Shown one piece after another: positions 1-8,485 of a stretch of DNA of 64,000 bases. Both the position numbers and the translations under genes were made by a program. The first letter of the stretch is position 1; each line of letters opens with the position of its first letter. Below the pieces are notes generated by a model. That model was not told the origin of the DNA, did no database searches, and saw nothing but the letters and a program-made list of their open reading frames with translations. The stretch is from Actinophytocola sp963825445 (GTDB taxonomy: Bacteria; Actinomycetota; Actinomycetes; Mycobacteriales; Pseudonocardiaceae), in the NCBI GenBank assembly GCA_963825445.1, contig CAWGTM010000010.1, positions 221,790 to 285,789 of the forward strand, written 5' to 3'.

Positions 1-548
1 AAGCCGCTGATGAAGGCCTCCATCACCGCCTTGTACCGCTCGACCGAGAAGATCAGCGTGACGTTCACGCTCACGCCCTCGGCGAGCGTGCGGGTGATGG
101 CCGGCAGACCCGCCTCGGTGGCCGGGATCTTGACCAGCAGGTTGGGCCGGTCGACCGTCTTCCACAGATCGAGCGCCTCGGCGACCGTGCCCTCGGTGTC
201 CTGGGACAGACGCGGGTCGACCTCGATCGACACCCGCCCGTCCACGCCACCGGTGGCCTGGTAGACGTCGCGGAACAGGTCGCAGGCGTCGCGGATGTCG
301 GTGGTGGTGATCTCCTTGACCGCCGCGTCCAACGACGCGCCGCGCGCGGCCAGCTCGTTCACCTGGTCGTCGTAGTCCTCGGCCACGGACAGCGCCTTCG
401 CGAAGATCGTGGGATTGCTGGTGACCCCGACCACGTGCTTGTCGCGCACCAACCCGGCGAGATTGCCGGAGTTGAGCCGCTTACGGGACACGTCGTCGAG
501 CCAGATCGAGACGCCCAGCTCGGACAGCTGGGCAAGTTTGTCGGTCAT
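1..548 (-). CDS. tal: Transaldolase, C-terminus cut by window edge
   Basis: Transaldolase of the non-oxidative pentose phosphate pathway; it moves a dihydroxyacetone unit from sedoheptulose 7-phosphate to glyceraldehyde 3-phosphate in the cytosol. About 182 N-terminal residues are present; the rest lies left of the window. The family signature VTSNPTIF is at residues 42-49, and the Schiff-base lysine is expected in LVKIPAT (Lys140). The start ATG overlaps the tkt stop codon in an ATGA, so translation is coupled to tkt. The tkt-tal order matches mycobacteria (Rv1449c-Rv1448c). Nothing odd in the visible part. Confidence 0.96.
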   Translation of the reverse strand, partial: MTDKLAQLSELGVSIWLDDVSRKRLNSGNLAGLVRDKHVVGVTSNPTIFAKALSVAEDYDDQVNELAARGASLDAAVKEITTTDIRDACDLFRDVYQATGGVDGRVSIEVDPRLSQDTEGTVAEALDLWKTVDRPNLLVKIPATEAGLPAITRTLAEGVSVNVTLIFSVERYKAVMEAFISG

Positions 549-2650
549 GCGAGCCTCTCTGCTTTCTGTAGTGAGTGGCGTGCCGCGGAGACGACCGCGT
601 CGGCGGTGAAACCGAACTCCTTGAACAGAGTCTGGTAGTCGGCGGACGCACCGAAGTGTTCGATCGACACGATCTCGCCCGCGTCGCCGACGTAGCGGTA
701 CCACGGCTGGGCGATGCCAGCCTCGACCGCGACCCGCGCACGCACCGCAGGCGGAATCACCTGATCGCGGTAGGACTGGTCCTGGGCCTCGAACAGCTCC
801 TGGGACGGCATGGACACCACTCTCGTGGCAACGCCGTCGGCCTCCAGGACCTTCCGCGCCTCGACCGCCAGCTGCAGCTCCGACCCTGTGGCGATGAGCA
901 CAACCCGCGGCACACCGGCCTCGCTGTCGGCCAGCACGTAGCCGCCCTTGGCCACGCCCTCGGCGGCCTTCTCCTTCGTGCCCTCCAACACCGGCAGGTT
1001 CTGCCGGGTCAGCGCCAGGCCGACCGGAGCGTCGTGCTGCTCGAGAATCGTGCGCCACGACGCGGCCGTCTCGTTCGCGTCACCCGGACGCAACACCACG
1101 AGACCCGGAATGGCCCGCAGCGCCGCCAGGTGCTCGATCGGCTGATGAGTGGGACCGTCCTCGCCGAGACCGATCGAGTCGTGCGTCCACACATACGTGA
1201 CCGGCAGCTTCTGCAGCGCCGCCAGCCGCACCGGCGGACGCATGTAGTCGGAGAACACCAGGAACGTCGCGCCGTAGGGGCGCGTCGGGCCGTGCAACAC
1301 GATCCCGTTGAGGATCGAGCCCATCGCGTGCTCACGCACTCCGAAGTGGAGCGTGCGGCCGTACGGGTTGGCCTGCCATTCCTTTGTGGACGCCGCCTCG
1401 GGGCCGAACGAGTCGGCACCCTTCATGGTGGTGTTGTTGCTCTCCGCCAGGTCGGCCGAACCACCCCACAGCTCGGGCAGCACCCCAGAAAGCGAGTTCA
1501 GCACCTCACCGGAGGCCTTTCGGGTGGCGACCCCCTTCGGATCGGGATCCCAGCTGGGCAGCGCGTCGGTCCAACCGTCGGGCAGCCGGTAGGCGCTCGC
1601 GCGGTCGAGCAGCGCCTTGCGCTCCGGATTCTGCTTGGCCCACAGGTCGAACGCCTCGTCCCACGCCGCACGGGCCTGCTTGCCGCGGTCGGCCACCGCA
1701 CGGGTGTGCGCGAGGACCTCCGGGGCCACCTCGAACGACTGCCCCGGGTCGAACCCGAGGATCTTCTTGACCTCGGCAACCTCGTCGTCGCCCAGCGCCG
1801 CGCCGTGTGCCTTGCCGGTGTTCATCTTGTTCGGCGCCGGGAAACCGATCACCGTGCGCAGCAGGATGAACGACGGCCTCGTGGTCTCCGACCGGGCCGC
1901 CTCGAGTGCCGACATGATGGCCACGACGTCCTCGCCGCCGTCGACCACCTGGACGTGCCAGCCGTAGGCCTCGTAGCGCTTGGCCGTGTCCTCCGACAGC
2001 GCGATGTTCGTGTCGTCCTCGATGGAGATCTTGTTGTCGTCGTAGATCACCGTGAGGTTGCCGAGCTCCTGGCGGCCGGCGAGCGACGACGCCTCGGACG
2101 TGACGCCCTCCTCGATGTCACCGTCGGAGGCGATCACGTAGACCTGGTGATCGAACACGCTCTCGCCCGGCGCGGCGTCCGGGTCGAACAGGCCACGCTC
2201 GCGGCGGGCGGCCATGGCCATGCCGACCGCGGACGCCAGGCCCTGGCCGAGCGGACCGGTGGTGATCTCGACGCCGGCCGTGTGCCCGTGTTCCGGGTGG
2301 CCCGGCGTCTTGGAGCCCCACGTGCGCAGCGCCGCGATGTCGGAGATCTCCAGGCCGTAGCCCGAGAGGAACAGCTGCAGGTACAGCGTGAGACTCGAGT
2401 GCCCTGCGGACAGGACGAACCGGTCGCGGCCGATCCAGTCGGGATCGCTCGGGTCGTGGCGCATCACCCGCTGGAACAGCGTGTAGGCGACCGGCGCCAG
2501 GCTCATCGCGGTACCGGGGTGGCCGTTGCCGACCTTCTGCACCGCCTCCGCGGCAAGCACGCGAACGGTGTCGACCGCGCGTTTGTCGAGGTCGGTCCAG
2601 TCGTCAGGCAGGTTCTGTGTGGTCAAACGGGCCAGTTCGTCGGCGCTCAT
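545..2650 (-). CDS. tkt: Transketolase
   Basis: ThDP- and Mg-dependent transketolase; it transfers two-carbon units between ketose and aldose phosphates. About 701 residues, the normal family length. The ThDP-binding motif SDGDIEEG lies at residues 176-182, preceded by the substrate-channel segment GNGHPGTAMS at 41-50. The reading frame stays open upstream to about 2785. I chose the ATG at 2650 because homology to actinobacterial transketolases begins with the residues right after it. The upstream residues are not conserved in character. The gene ends in an ATGA overlap with tal. Certain as to family. Confidence 0.96.
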   Translation of the reverse strand: MSADELARLTTQNLPDDWTDLDKRAVDTVRVLAAEAVQKVGNGHPGTAMSLAPVAYTLFQRVMRHDPSDPDWIGRDRFVLSAGHSSLTLYLQLFLSGYGLEISDIAALRTWGSKTPGHPEHGHTAGVEITTGPLGQGLASAVGMAMAARRERGLFDPDAAPGESVFDHQVYVIASDGDIEEGVTSEASSLAGRQELGNLTVIYDDNKISIEDDTNIALSEDTAKRYEAYGWHVQVVDGGEDVVAIMSALEAARSETTRPSFILLRTVIGFPAPNKMNTGKAHGAALGDDEVAEVKKILGFDPGQSFEVAPEVLAHTRAVADRGKQARAAWDEAFDLWAKQNPERKALLDRASAYRLPDGWTDALPSWDPDPKGVATRKASGEVLNSLSGVLPELWGGSADLAESNNTTMKGADSFGPEAASTKEWQANPYGRTLHFGVREHAMGSILNGIVLHGPTRPYGATFLVFSDYMRPPVRLAALQKLPVTYVWTHDSIGLGEDGPTHQPIEHLAALRAIPGLVVLRPGDANETAASWRTILEQHDAPVGLALTRQNLPVLEGTKEKAAEGVAKGGYVLADSEAGVPRVVLIATGSELQLAVEARKVLEADGVATRVVSMPSQELFEAQDQSYRDQVIPPAVRARVAVEAGIAQPWYRYVGDAGEIVSIEHFGASADYQTLFKEFGFTADAVVSAARHSLQKAERLA

Positions 2651-2871
2651 GGACACGGACTCAAGCTCCCACCTAATCGCGTTGCTGATCATGTGACCGT
2701 GCTGGTCATGGTCGTGATACCCGAACGGTGCCCAGCCTAACGAAACAGGCCGACATAGGCCGTCCGTGGTCGCGTCGGTCACCACGGCGGCGATGTCGCC
2801 GAACGCCTGCGGTCGGGAAGCCCCCGTACCTACACTACGTTCCGTCAGTCGACGAACACGGGGGGCATGGA

Positions 2872-3210
2872 GTGGATCAGTTCGACGTGCGGTTGGACAA
2901 ACTCGACGACCTGGCGAACAACCGACTTCCGGCGATCGCCCAATCTCTCGCCAATGCCCACGGAAGCCTCAAGGAGGCGACCAGCTGGGTTCATCGCGCG
3001 TTCGACACCAGGAGCAACTCCGACGGCGACCAGCCGTGGAGCACCAAGCAGCCGCACCGGTTCTATCTCTTCTGGCAACCGGGCAACGAGTGCTTCTTCG
3101 CCATGGATTTCATGCGACAGGTTTTCGAGGACAATTGTGAGAACGTCAAGCTGGCGGCGCAGGCGATGCGGGAGATAGCGGCCAGATATCGCCAGGCCGA
3201 CGGTCAGTAA
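2872..3210 (+). CDS. Small WXG-like protein opening an ESX-type cassette
   Basis: I do not recognise a named family. About 112 residues, no signal peptide or membrane segment, mostly helical, with an N-terminal amphipathic heptad-like stretch (LDKLDDLANNRLPAIAQSL). The size and helical character suit ESX/WXG100-type helper or substrate proteins, and the next gene has a clear W-x-G turn. The GTG start was chosen because a GGGGGG run at 2860-2865 gives good Shine-Dalgarno spacing; upstream codons are open to 2728 but uncharacteristic. A TACACT hexamer at 2831-2836 is a plausible -10. First gene of a four-gene cassette ending at 5595. Confidence 0.6.
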   Translation: MDQFDVRLDKLDDLANNRLPAIAQSLANAHGSLKEATSWVHRAFDTRSNSDGDQPWSTKQPHRFYLFWQPGNECFFAMDFMRQVFEDNCENVKLAAQAMREIAARYRQADGQ

Positions 3211-3254
3211 CAAGTCATCTGGGGGGGCGTGCGGACAACGAGTGGCACGGCGAG

Positions 3255-4184
3255 ATGATCCGACAGAACCAGGCTGTCCAAGCCATCCTCGGCGAACACG
3301 ACGACGAGGGCATCGGCGCGGCGGCACGGCTCCCTCACCGGATCGAGCGAATCTTCGACCTCTTCAGTTGCGGAGAGGACTACGGCGCCATGCGGATGAA
3401 CGACTATCTCGGCGCCGCGAAAGAGGAGCTGATCAAAGATCGGACGGAGGAGTTCGGCGGCGCGCGGCGGGATCTGGAGGGCTGGCACGGGGACGCGGCG
3501 GAGAACTTCGCCAACTACCTGAATCAGCTCGAGGACGGCGTCAATCTGATGATCGACAGAATTGACACGCTGCACATGATCCTGGAGGCCCACCAGGTGC
3601 TTGTGAAGGGGCTGCGGGAAGACGTCCTCGAACTGGTCAGGTACACGCTGGACGGGATCGCCGCGGCCGAGACCGACGGGTGGGAGGTCGGCGCCTCGGT
3701 CGTCGGCGCGGTCGCCGGATTCGCCGGGGCTGTCGCGGGCGCGGCGGCCGGCGGGCCGCCGGGGGCCATTCTGGGGATGATCGCGGCGAGCATGGCGCAG
3801 GGTGCGGTCGGTGTGGTGGCCACCGCGCACGCCGCCGACAGTGAACTCGGTGTCATCGTCGAGTTCGTGAACACCGGGGAGGACCTGCTCCGTCAGGTGG
3901 ACCTCGAACGGCTGAGAATCGAGAAGGCGTTCCGTGCGCTGGCGGAGTCGGTCACGGACAACAAGCTGCCCGAGGTGCGGCCGGAACGCCCGGTGGTCAT
4001 CACGGCGCCGGACTTCCGGCCCGAGACGTTCGGTCTGGACGATCAGACACAGCGCGGACACCGCGTCCCCACGGACGCCCGCGACCTGGTGCCCGAGCCG
4101 ACGAAACGAGCGGACGGGCCGTATGACCGGACCGCGAAGGACGGCGAGGAGCGCGACCGCTACGCCGAGCAGGGGCCGGCATGA
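3255..4184 (+). CDS. WXG100-like protein with hydrophobic glycine-rich segment
   Basis: 309 residues. The N-terminal half (about 45-140) is a helical hairpin with a WHGD turn near residue 75, typical of WXG100/ESX proteins. It is followed by a glycine/alanine-rich hydrophobic stretch (about 143-200) that could insert in a membrane, and then a charged tail. By family logic this is a likely type VII secretion substrate or cell-surface effector-like protein. This is inferred from architecture, and no toxin domain is recognisable. The ATG at 3255 has only a weak ribosome site; an in-frame CTG at 3219 is the sole upstream alternative. The stop overlaps the next start (ATGA). Confidence 0.62.
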   Translation: MIRQNQAVQAILGEHDDEGIGAAARLPHRIERIFDLFSCGEDYGAMRMNDYLGAAKEELIKDRTEEFGGARRDLEGWHGDAAENFANYLNQLEDGVNLMIDRIDTLHMILEAHQVLVKGLREDVLELVRYTLDGIAAAETDGWEVGASVVGAVAGFAGAVAGAAAGGPPGAILGMIAASMAQGAVGVVATAHAADSELGVIVEFVNTGEDLLRQVDLERLRIEKAFRALAESVTDNKLPEVRPERPVVITAPDFRPETFGLDDQTQRGHRVPTDARDLVPEPTKRADGPYDRTAKDGEERDRYAEQGPA

Positions 4185-4633
4185 GCGGCGATCCCACCGA
4201 GCGCGCACGCCAACTGAGCGCCGACGCCGAGCACCTGCACAGCGTGACCAAGCGCCGCAGGGAGACGATGGCCGCGGCCGAGAAGCAGGCACTCGCCGTC
4301 ACCGGCGAGGCGGCGTCCCCCGATGGTTCGGTGCGGGTGACCGCGGACGCCGGCGGTATGCCGACCGGCCTTGTGCTCAAGCCGAACGCCATGGATGCGA
4401 ACGATCTCTCGCCGCTCGTTCTCGAGGTCGCCCAGCAGGCCGCCGCCCGAGCCCGAGCGGCGGTGCGGGCCGTCTACGAGCCGCTCGAGGCCGAGGGGAT
4501 CGTGCGGGGCACGCCGGTGCTCCTGCCCGCGCCGACGCCGACGCTCGAACCACCGGCGCGCCGACCCGCGAAGGTCGACGAAGAGGCCTCCTACGAGGAG
4601 CGGCCGGTCATGCGGCGATCGAGGCGCCCATGA
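4181..4633 (+). CDS. YbaB/EbfC-family nucleoid-associated-like protein
   Basis: 150 residues. The core (about 20-105) has the YbaB/EbfC pattern: a charged N-terminal helix, a beta hairpin around GSVRVTADAGGMPTGLVL, then a C-terminal helix rich in alanine and arginine. YbaB proteins bind DNA as dimers, but actinomycetes carry many divergent copies next to ESX-type genes, whose role is unknown. The tail from residue 110 is proline-rich and basic. The gene overlaps its upstream neighbour and the downstream lipoprotein by ATGA, so the three are translationally coupled. Confidence 0.75.
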   Translation: MSGDPTERARQLSADAEHLHSVTKRRRETMAAAEKQALAVTGEAASPDGSVRVTADAGGMPTGLVLKPNAMDANDLSPLVLEVAQQAAARARAAVRAVYEPLEAEGIVRGTPVLLPAPTPTLEPPARRPAKVDEEASYEERPVMRRSRRP

Positions 4634-5595
4634 GGCTCGTGGCGTTGGCGCTCGTGGTCGCACTGCTGGTGTCCGCGTGCTCGGGGGGTGATCCGAGTCC
4701 GGCTCCCGTCACCACGTCGCCGAACGAGTCCTTGCCGGAGGACCGGTTCGTCCGACCGGTCCGGATGGCCAGCGGTCTCGCTCTCGGTCACGTACAACCG
4801 GAAACGGGCTCGCAGATCCTGTGCCAGGTACTCGCGAAGGAGCAGTGGACGAGCCTGCTCGACAGCCGGGTCGGCCGGCGTCCCGCGGCCGCACCGGAGG
4901 CCGCGTGCCTGATCGCCACCGAGGGCGGCGGCGTCAACCTGCGCCTGCGCAAGTCGGATGAGGCGTTCCCCGCGGAGACCACGATCGCCGGCAGACCGGC
5001 GGCGACCACAGAGGACAGTGACGGCAACGTCGAGTTCACCGTGGCGCTCACCGACGACGCACTCCGGCCGGCCACCCGGCAGTATCGCCCCGCCCGGCAG
5101 GTACTGGAGCTGGGCGTGATCGGCGGGGACACCCAGGAGCAGACCGCTCTCGCCACGCGGGTGCTCGACGAGATCGTGCCGCTGCTCGCGGCTGAGGGGG
5201 ACCCGCTGCCCACCATCGACGGCCAGGGGCGGATCGACTTCGTCAGCACGCCGCTCTCGAGCATCGACGAGTTCGTCGACCTGCCGGTGCCGGTCCAGGC
5301 GCTGCAGCTGTGCACGGTCCTGCGGGAGCGGGTGGCGGCGACCGGGGTCGAACTGTTCGAGGACGGCCGCTGCCGGCTCGAGACCGAGCAGGGGCCGGTC
5401 ACGGTCGCCGTGCAGGACACACCGGACGCGGTCGCCGACTATCCGGACCGGATCGCCGACCGGCCTTCGCGCACGCTGCTCGACCCGCCGGACGTACTCG
5501 TTCGGCTGGTCGACGACGCCCAGGTCGAGCTGTTCGTCTCCGCTCCGGACGCGGTCGCCCTCGCCGGGGAGGTCGTGCCCCTCCTGATCCGCTGA
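4630..5595 (+). CDS. Secreted lipoprotein of unknown function
   Basis: 321 residues. The N-terminus is a lipoprotein signal: short basic start, hydrophobic core and the lipobox VSAC at residues 14-17, followed by a Ser/Pro/Thr-rich linker. The remaining about 280 residues look like a soluble extracellular domain with two repeated halves, each containing one LCQVL/LCTVLRE-like cysteine segment (about residues 65 and 235). Such lipoproteins commonly close WXG/YbaB cassettes in Pseudonocardiaceae; the resemblance to DUF3558-type lipoproteins is only general. ATG at 4630 overlaps the YbaB stop (ATGA). Confidence 0.72.
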   Translation: MRLVALALVVALLVSACSGGDPSPAPVTTSPNESLPEDRFVRPVRMASGLALGHVQPETGSQILCQVLAKEQWTSLLDSRVGRRPAAAPEAACLIATEGGGVNLRLRKSDEAFPAETTIAGRPAATTEDSDGNVEFTVALTDDALRPATRQYRPARQVLELGVIGGDTQEQTALATRVLDEIVPLLAAEGDPLPTIDGQGRIDFVSTPLSSIDEFVDLPVPVQALQLCTVLRERVAATGVELFEDGRCRLETEQGPVTVAVQDTPDAVADYPDRIADRPSRTLLDPPDVLVRLVDDAQVELFVSAPDAVALAGEVVPLLIR

Positions 5596-5687
5596 GTCCG
5601 GTGGTGGTGATCAAACCACCCGATGCCGGCCGGTCCTGGTCACGAAGCTACGATTCGCATCGTTGCCGAACTGACTATGGGAGCTCC

Positions 5688-6626
5688 ATGCCGCCGGTGA
5701 GCGCTGTCACCGATGCCGTTCCCCGTGCCCACCGCCGCGGGGACATCGTGCGTGCGTACATCGCGCTGACCAAGCCGCGGATCATCGAACTGCTGCTGGT
5801 CACGACCGTGCCGGCGATGATGCTCGCCGAACGCGGCTTCCCGTCGCCGTGGCTCGTGTTCGCCACGCTGTTCGGCGGCACCATGGCCGCCGGGTCCGCC
5901 AACGCGCTGAACTGCGTGGCCGACGCCGACATCGACGCCGTGATGAAACGCACCTCGTCGCGGCCCCTGGCCACGCACGCCGTGCCCACGCGCAGCGCGC
6001 TGGTGTTCGGCATCGTGCTCGGGATCCTGTCGTTCGCGTGGCTGTGGCCGACCACCAACCTGCTGGCCGCCGTGCTCGCCGTCGCGGCCATCCTCTTCTA
6101 CGTCTTCGTGTACACGATGGTGTTGAAAAGGCGCACCGCGCAGAACATCGTGTGGGGCGGTGCCGCCGGCTGCATGCCCGTGGTGATCGGCTGGAGCGCC
6201 GTCACCGGCGACGTCGGCTGGCCCGCGCTGGTCATGTTCGGCGTGATCTTCTTCTGGACGCCACCCCACTTCTGGGCGCTGGCCATGAAGTTCCGCGACG
6301 ACTACGCCCGCGCCGGTGTGCCCATGCTGCCCGTGGTCGCCACGCCCGTGCAGGTGTCGAAGCAGATCATCACGTACTCGTGGGTGATGGTCGTGTGGAC
6401 GATGCTGCTCGTGCCCGCCACCGGCTGGGTGTACAGCGGTTTCGCGGTCCTCACGGGCGCGTGGTTCCTGATCGTGGCGCACCGCCTGCACTCGGCCGTC
6501 CGCCGAGGTGAGCCGGGCAAGCCGATGAAGCTCTTCCACATGTCGAACACGTACCTGATGCTCACGTTCGTGGCTCTGGCCGTGGACTCGGCACTGGGCC
6601 TCCCGGTGTTCGGCCTGCCCTTCTGA
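5688..6626 (+). CDS. ctaB: Protoheme IX farnesyltransferase (heme O synthase)
   Basis: Polytopic UbiA-superfamily prenyltransferase that adds a farnesyl group to heme b to give heme O, the precursor of heme a for cytochrome aa3 oxidase. 312 residues with about eight to nine membrane segments. The NxxxDxxxD-type motif appears as NCVADADID near residues 73-81, followed by MKRTSSRPL. The second polar loop KFRDDYARAG is near residue 202. The ATG was chosen for the GGGAG box at 5679-5684 and for homology. It works with ctaA at 12.7 kb. Same neighbourhood as in mycobacteria (Rv1451). Confidence 0.95.
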   Translation: MPPVSAVTDAVPRAHRRGDIVRAYIALTKPRIIELLLVTTVPAMMLAERGFPSPWLVFATLFGGTMAAGSANALNCVADADIDAVMKRTSSRPLATHAVPTRSALVFGIVLGILSFAWLWPTTNLLAAVLAVAAILFYVFVYTMVLKRRTAQNIVWGGAAGCMPVVIGWSAVTGDVGWPALVMFGVIFFWTPPHFWALAMKFRDDYARAGVPMLPVVATPVQVSKQIITYSWVMVVWTMLLVPATGWVYSGFAVLTGAWFLIVAHRLHSAVRRGEPGKPMKLFHMSNTYLMLTFVALAVDSALGLPVFGLPF

Positions 6627-6641
6627 CCCCAGGTGGTCCAC

Positions 6642-7037
6642 GTGGACATGAAGATCGAGATGGTGCCCGTGCCCGTCACCGACGTGGATCGGGCCAAGGA
6701 GTTCTACGCCGAGAAGGTCGGGTGGGCCGTCGACGTGGACCACGCGGTGGGGGACGACTTTCGCATCGTGCAGCTCACGCCGCCCGGCTCCGGGTGTTCG
6801 ATCGCTTTCGGGATCGGGGTGGCCGTCATGCCGCCCGGCTCCCTGAACGGCGTGCAGATCGTGGTCGACGACATCGCGGCCACGCGCGACGAGTTGGTCG
6901 GGCGCGGGGTGGACGTCTCGCCGGTGTTCCACTTCGACGGGAGCGGGCGCGTCGACGGACCGGGCGGGCGATGGAACTCCTTCGCCGAGTTCTCCGATCC
7001 CGACGGCAACCGGTGGGTTCTGCAAGAACAGGGCTAG
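6642..7037 (+). CDS. VOC (glyoxalase-like) superfamily protein
   Basis: 131 residues forming two beta-alpha-beta-beta-beta units of the vicinal oxygen chelate fold. The first starts at VPVPVTDVDRAKEFYAEKVGW, and the C-terminal unit ends FSDPDGNRWVLQE. VOC proteins are metal-dependent lyases, dioxygenases or resistance proteins; the substrate cannot be assigned. The GTG at 6642 sits five bases after AGGTGG; an in-frame ATG follows at 6648. The 3' end overlaps the convergent HD-domain gene by four bases. Confidence 0.82.
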   Translation: MDMKIEMVPVPVTDVDRAKEFYAEKVGWAVDVDHAVGDDFRIVQLTPPGSGCSIAFGIGVAVMPPGSLNGVQIVVDDIAATRDELVGRGVDVSPVFHFDGSGRVDGPGGRWNSFAEFSDPDGNRWVLQEQG

Positions 7038-7732
7038 GAGGCCGCGGCCGTGTTCTCGCTCACCAGATCCAGCAGATCCTCGACGTCCGTGTCGTCCAGG
7101 GACTCCTTGATGCACTGCCACAATGCGAGGTTGGCGGTTGCCCAGCGTGAGTACGTGGCCGCCGCCTCCGGGTTGTAGAAGTAGAAACCCTCGTCGTGGG
7201 GGTCCTGCTGCTCGCCGACGATCTTGTTCGCCAGCTCACGCAGAGTGACGCCGTTCTCTTCCAGGTAACGGTGTGCGAGCACCACCGGCGTAACCGGCAG
7301 CGCCTTGAACAACGTGTCCGCGTCCGACAGGGCCTGCGCCTCGCGGGAGATGTCCGGCCCGCGGGTGGCCATCTCGGCCTCGATGACGATGTCCTCTATC
7401 CAGCGCGCCACGTTCGGGCGCACGCCGGCGCGGGACAGCACGCTCATGCGCAGCCGGCGTCCGATGGCGGCCGACGAGTTGCGTCGGACCAGGTAGTTGA
7501 CGTCGTGCACGAGCGCGGCAGTCTCCACCACGCTGCGTTCGGCGCCGTTGGACGCCGCGAACTGGGCGGCCTTCGACCGCACGAAGCTGACGTGGTGCCA
7601 GCCGTGGAACTGCAGGCGCGCCGCGTAGCGCGTGCAGAGCCGGCGCACCTCGGACTCGACTATGGCGAGTGACTGTGCGTGAACCGCGGGCATGGCCATC
7701 TGAACCGCTGGCGCGTCTTCCTGGGTAGGCAT
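7034..7732 (-). CDS. HD-domain phosphohydrolase-like protein
   Basis: 232 residues. A metal-binding HD pattern is visible: His43 and His46-His47 (FHGWHH), then His76-Asp77 in VHDVNYL, with a helical region and further acidic residues (DAD near 143) behind it. HD proteins hydrolyse phosphomonoesters or phosphodiesters; the fold resembles bacterial metal-dependent phosphohydrolases of unknown substrate. The ATG is preceded by GGAGGGG at ideal distance. Monocistronic, convergent with the VOC gene. Confidence 0.78.
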   Translation of the reverse strand: MPTQEDAPAVQMAMPAVHAQSLAIVESEVRRLCTRYAARLQFHGWHHVSFVRSKAAQFAASNGAERSVVETAALVHDVNYLVRRNSSAAIGRRLRMSVLSRAGVRPNVARWIEDIVIEAEMATRGPDISREAQALSDADTLFKALPVTPVVLAHRYLEENGVTLRELANKIVGEQQDPHDEGFYFYNPEAAATYSRWATANLALWQCIKESLDDTDVEDLLDLVSENTAAAS

Positions 7733-7840
7733 CGACCCCTCCGAACCGTGCCACTACGGCAGGCTGGTGGAGGTAGATGTTAAACGGCGCGAGCGGATCT
7801 GTCTGCCGTCGGCTCCCTTCCTCGGCGTGTCACCCCGGTT

Positions 7841-8479
7841 TTACAGGCGTTTCGCCAACTGCTCGAGTCGTGACTCCACGGGCACGTGGCGGTAGCTCTC
7901 CTGGGTGACGGGGTCGTACGACAGGCTCCAGGGCGTTACTTCGCGTGACTTCACGAGGAACGTCATGGTGCCGTCCACGGCTCGGGGGATGCGGTGGAAG
8001 TCGGTGGACAGCAGCGAGCCGGACGCGCCGACCGGACACGCTGTGCTCCGCGTGAGTTCCGCGGTCCCGATCAGGTCGGTGCTCGGGTTGATGATTGCCT
8101 CGTAGCGTTCGTGCAGGTAGCCGCCCCTCAGGATGGTCGTGCAGAAGTGGTACCGGTGGTTGTGCACCGAGTCGGCGTATCCCTGCCGCCAGTCCCGCTG
8201 CTGCTTGTACTCGTGCAGCCAGAACGTGAACGGCTCGTCGGCGCGGTCGCGCAGGCACCAGGCGAAGTGCGTGGTCGTCTCCCTGGATCGTTTGATCATC
8301 GCCTCGGCCTGCGGGTTGGGCAGTTCCAGCAGGTGATGACGCAGGTTGTTGCGCAGGCTGGGCTGGTCGGCCCAGCGCTCGAACCACCGGTCCACCTGTT
8401 CCCACTTCTGGGAAAGGTCGAACTCGGCGGCTGACAACTGCTCGGCCAGCTCTCCCAGTGCGGAGACCCGGATGCGCAC
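7841..8479 (-). CDS. Cupin-like protein of unknown function
   Basis: 212 residues. The central part holds a cupin-like metal signature: His106, His108 and His111 in HNHRYHF, then GGYLHERYE with His123, similar to the His cluster in cysteine dioxygenase-like and other RmlC-type cupins. A helical N-terminal region (1-100) precedes it. No substrate can be named. It is the second gene of a two-gene operon: only six bases separate it from the upstream two-helix membrane protein, suggesting the pair acts together. Confidence 0.6.
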   Translation of the reverse strand: MRIRVSALGELAEQLSAAEFDLSQKWEQVDRWFERWADQPSLRNNLRHHLLELPNPQAEAMIKRSRETTTHFAWCLRDRADEPFTFWLHEYKQQRDWRQGYADSVHNHRYHFCTTILRGGYLHERYEAIINPSTDLIGTAELTRSTACPVGASGSLLSTDFHRIPRAVDGTMTFLVKSREVTPWSLSYDPVTQESYRHVPVESRLEQLAKRL

Positions 8480-8485
8480 TAGATA

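Noticed and set aside
575..2740. 721-codon open frame on the plus strand antisense to transketolase
   Set aside because: It mirrors tkt codons, is rich in Arg/Gly/Val/His with no domain, and has no ribosome site; a high-GC shadow.
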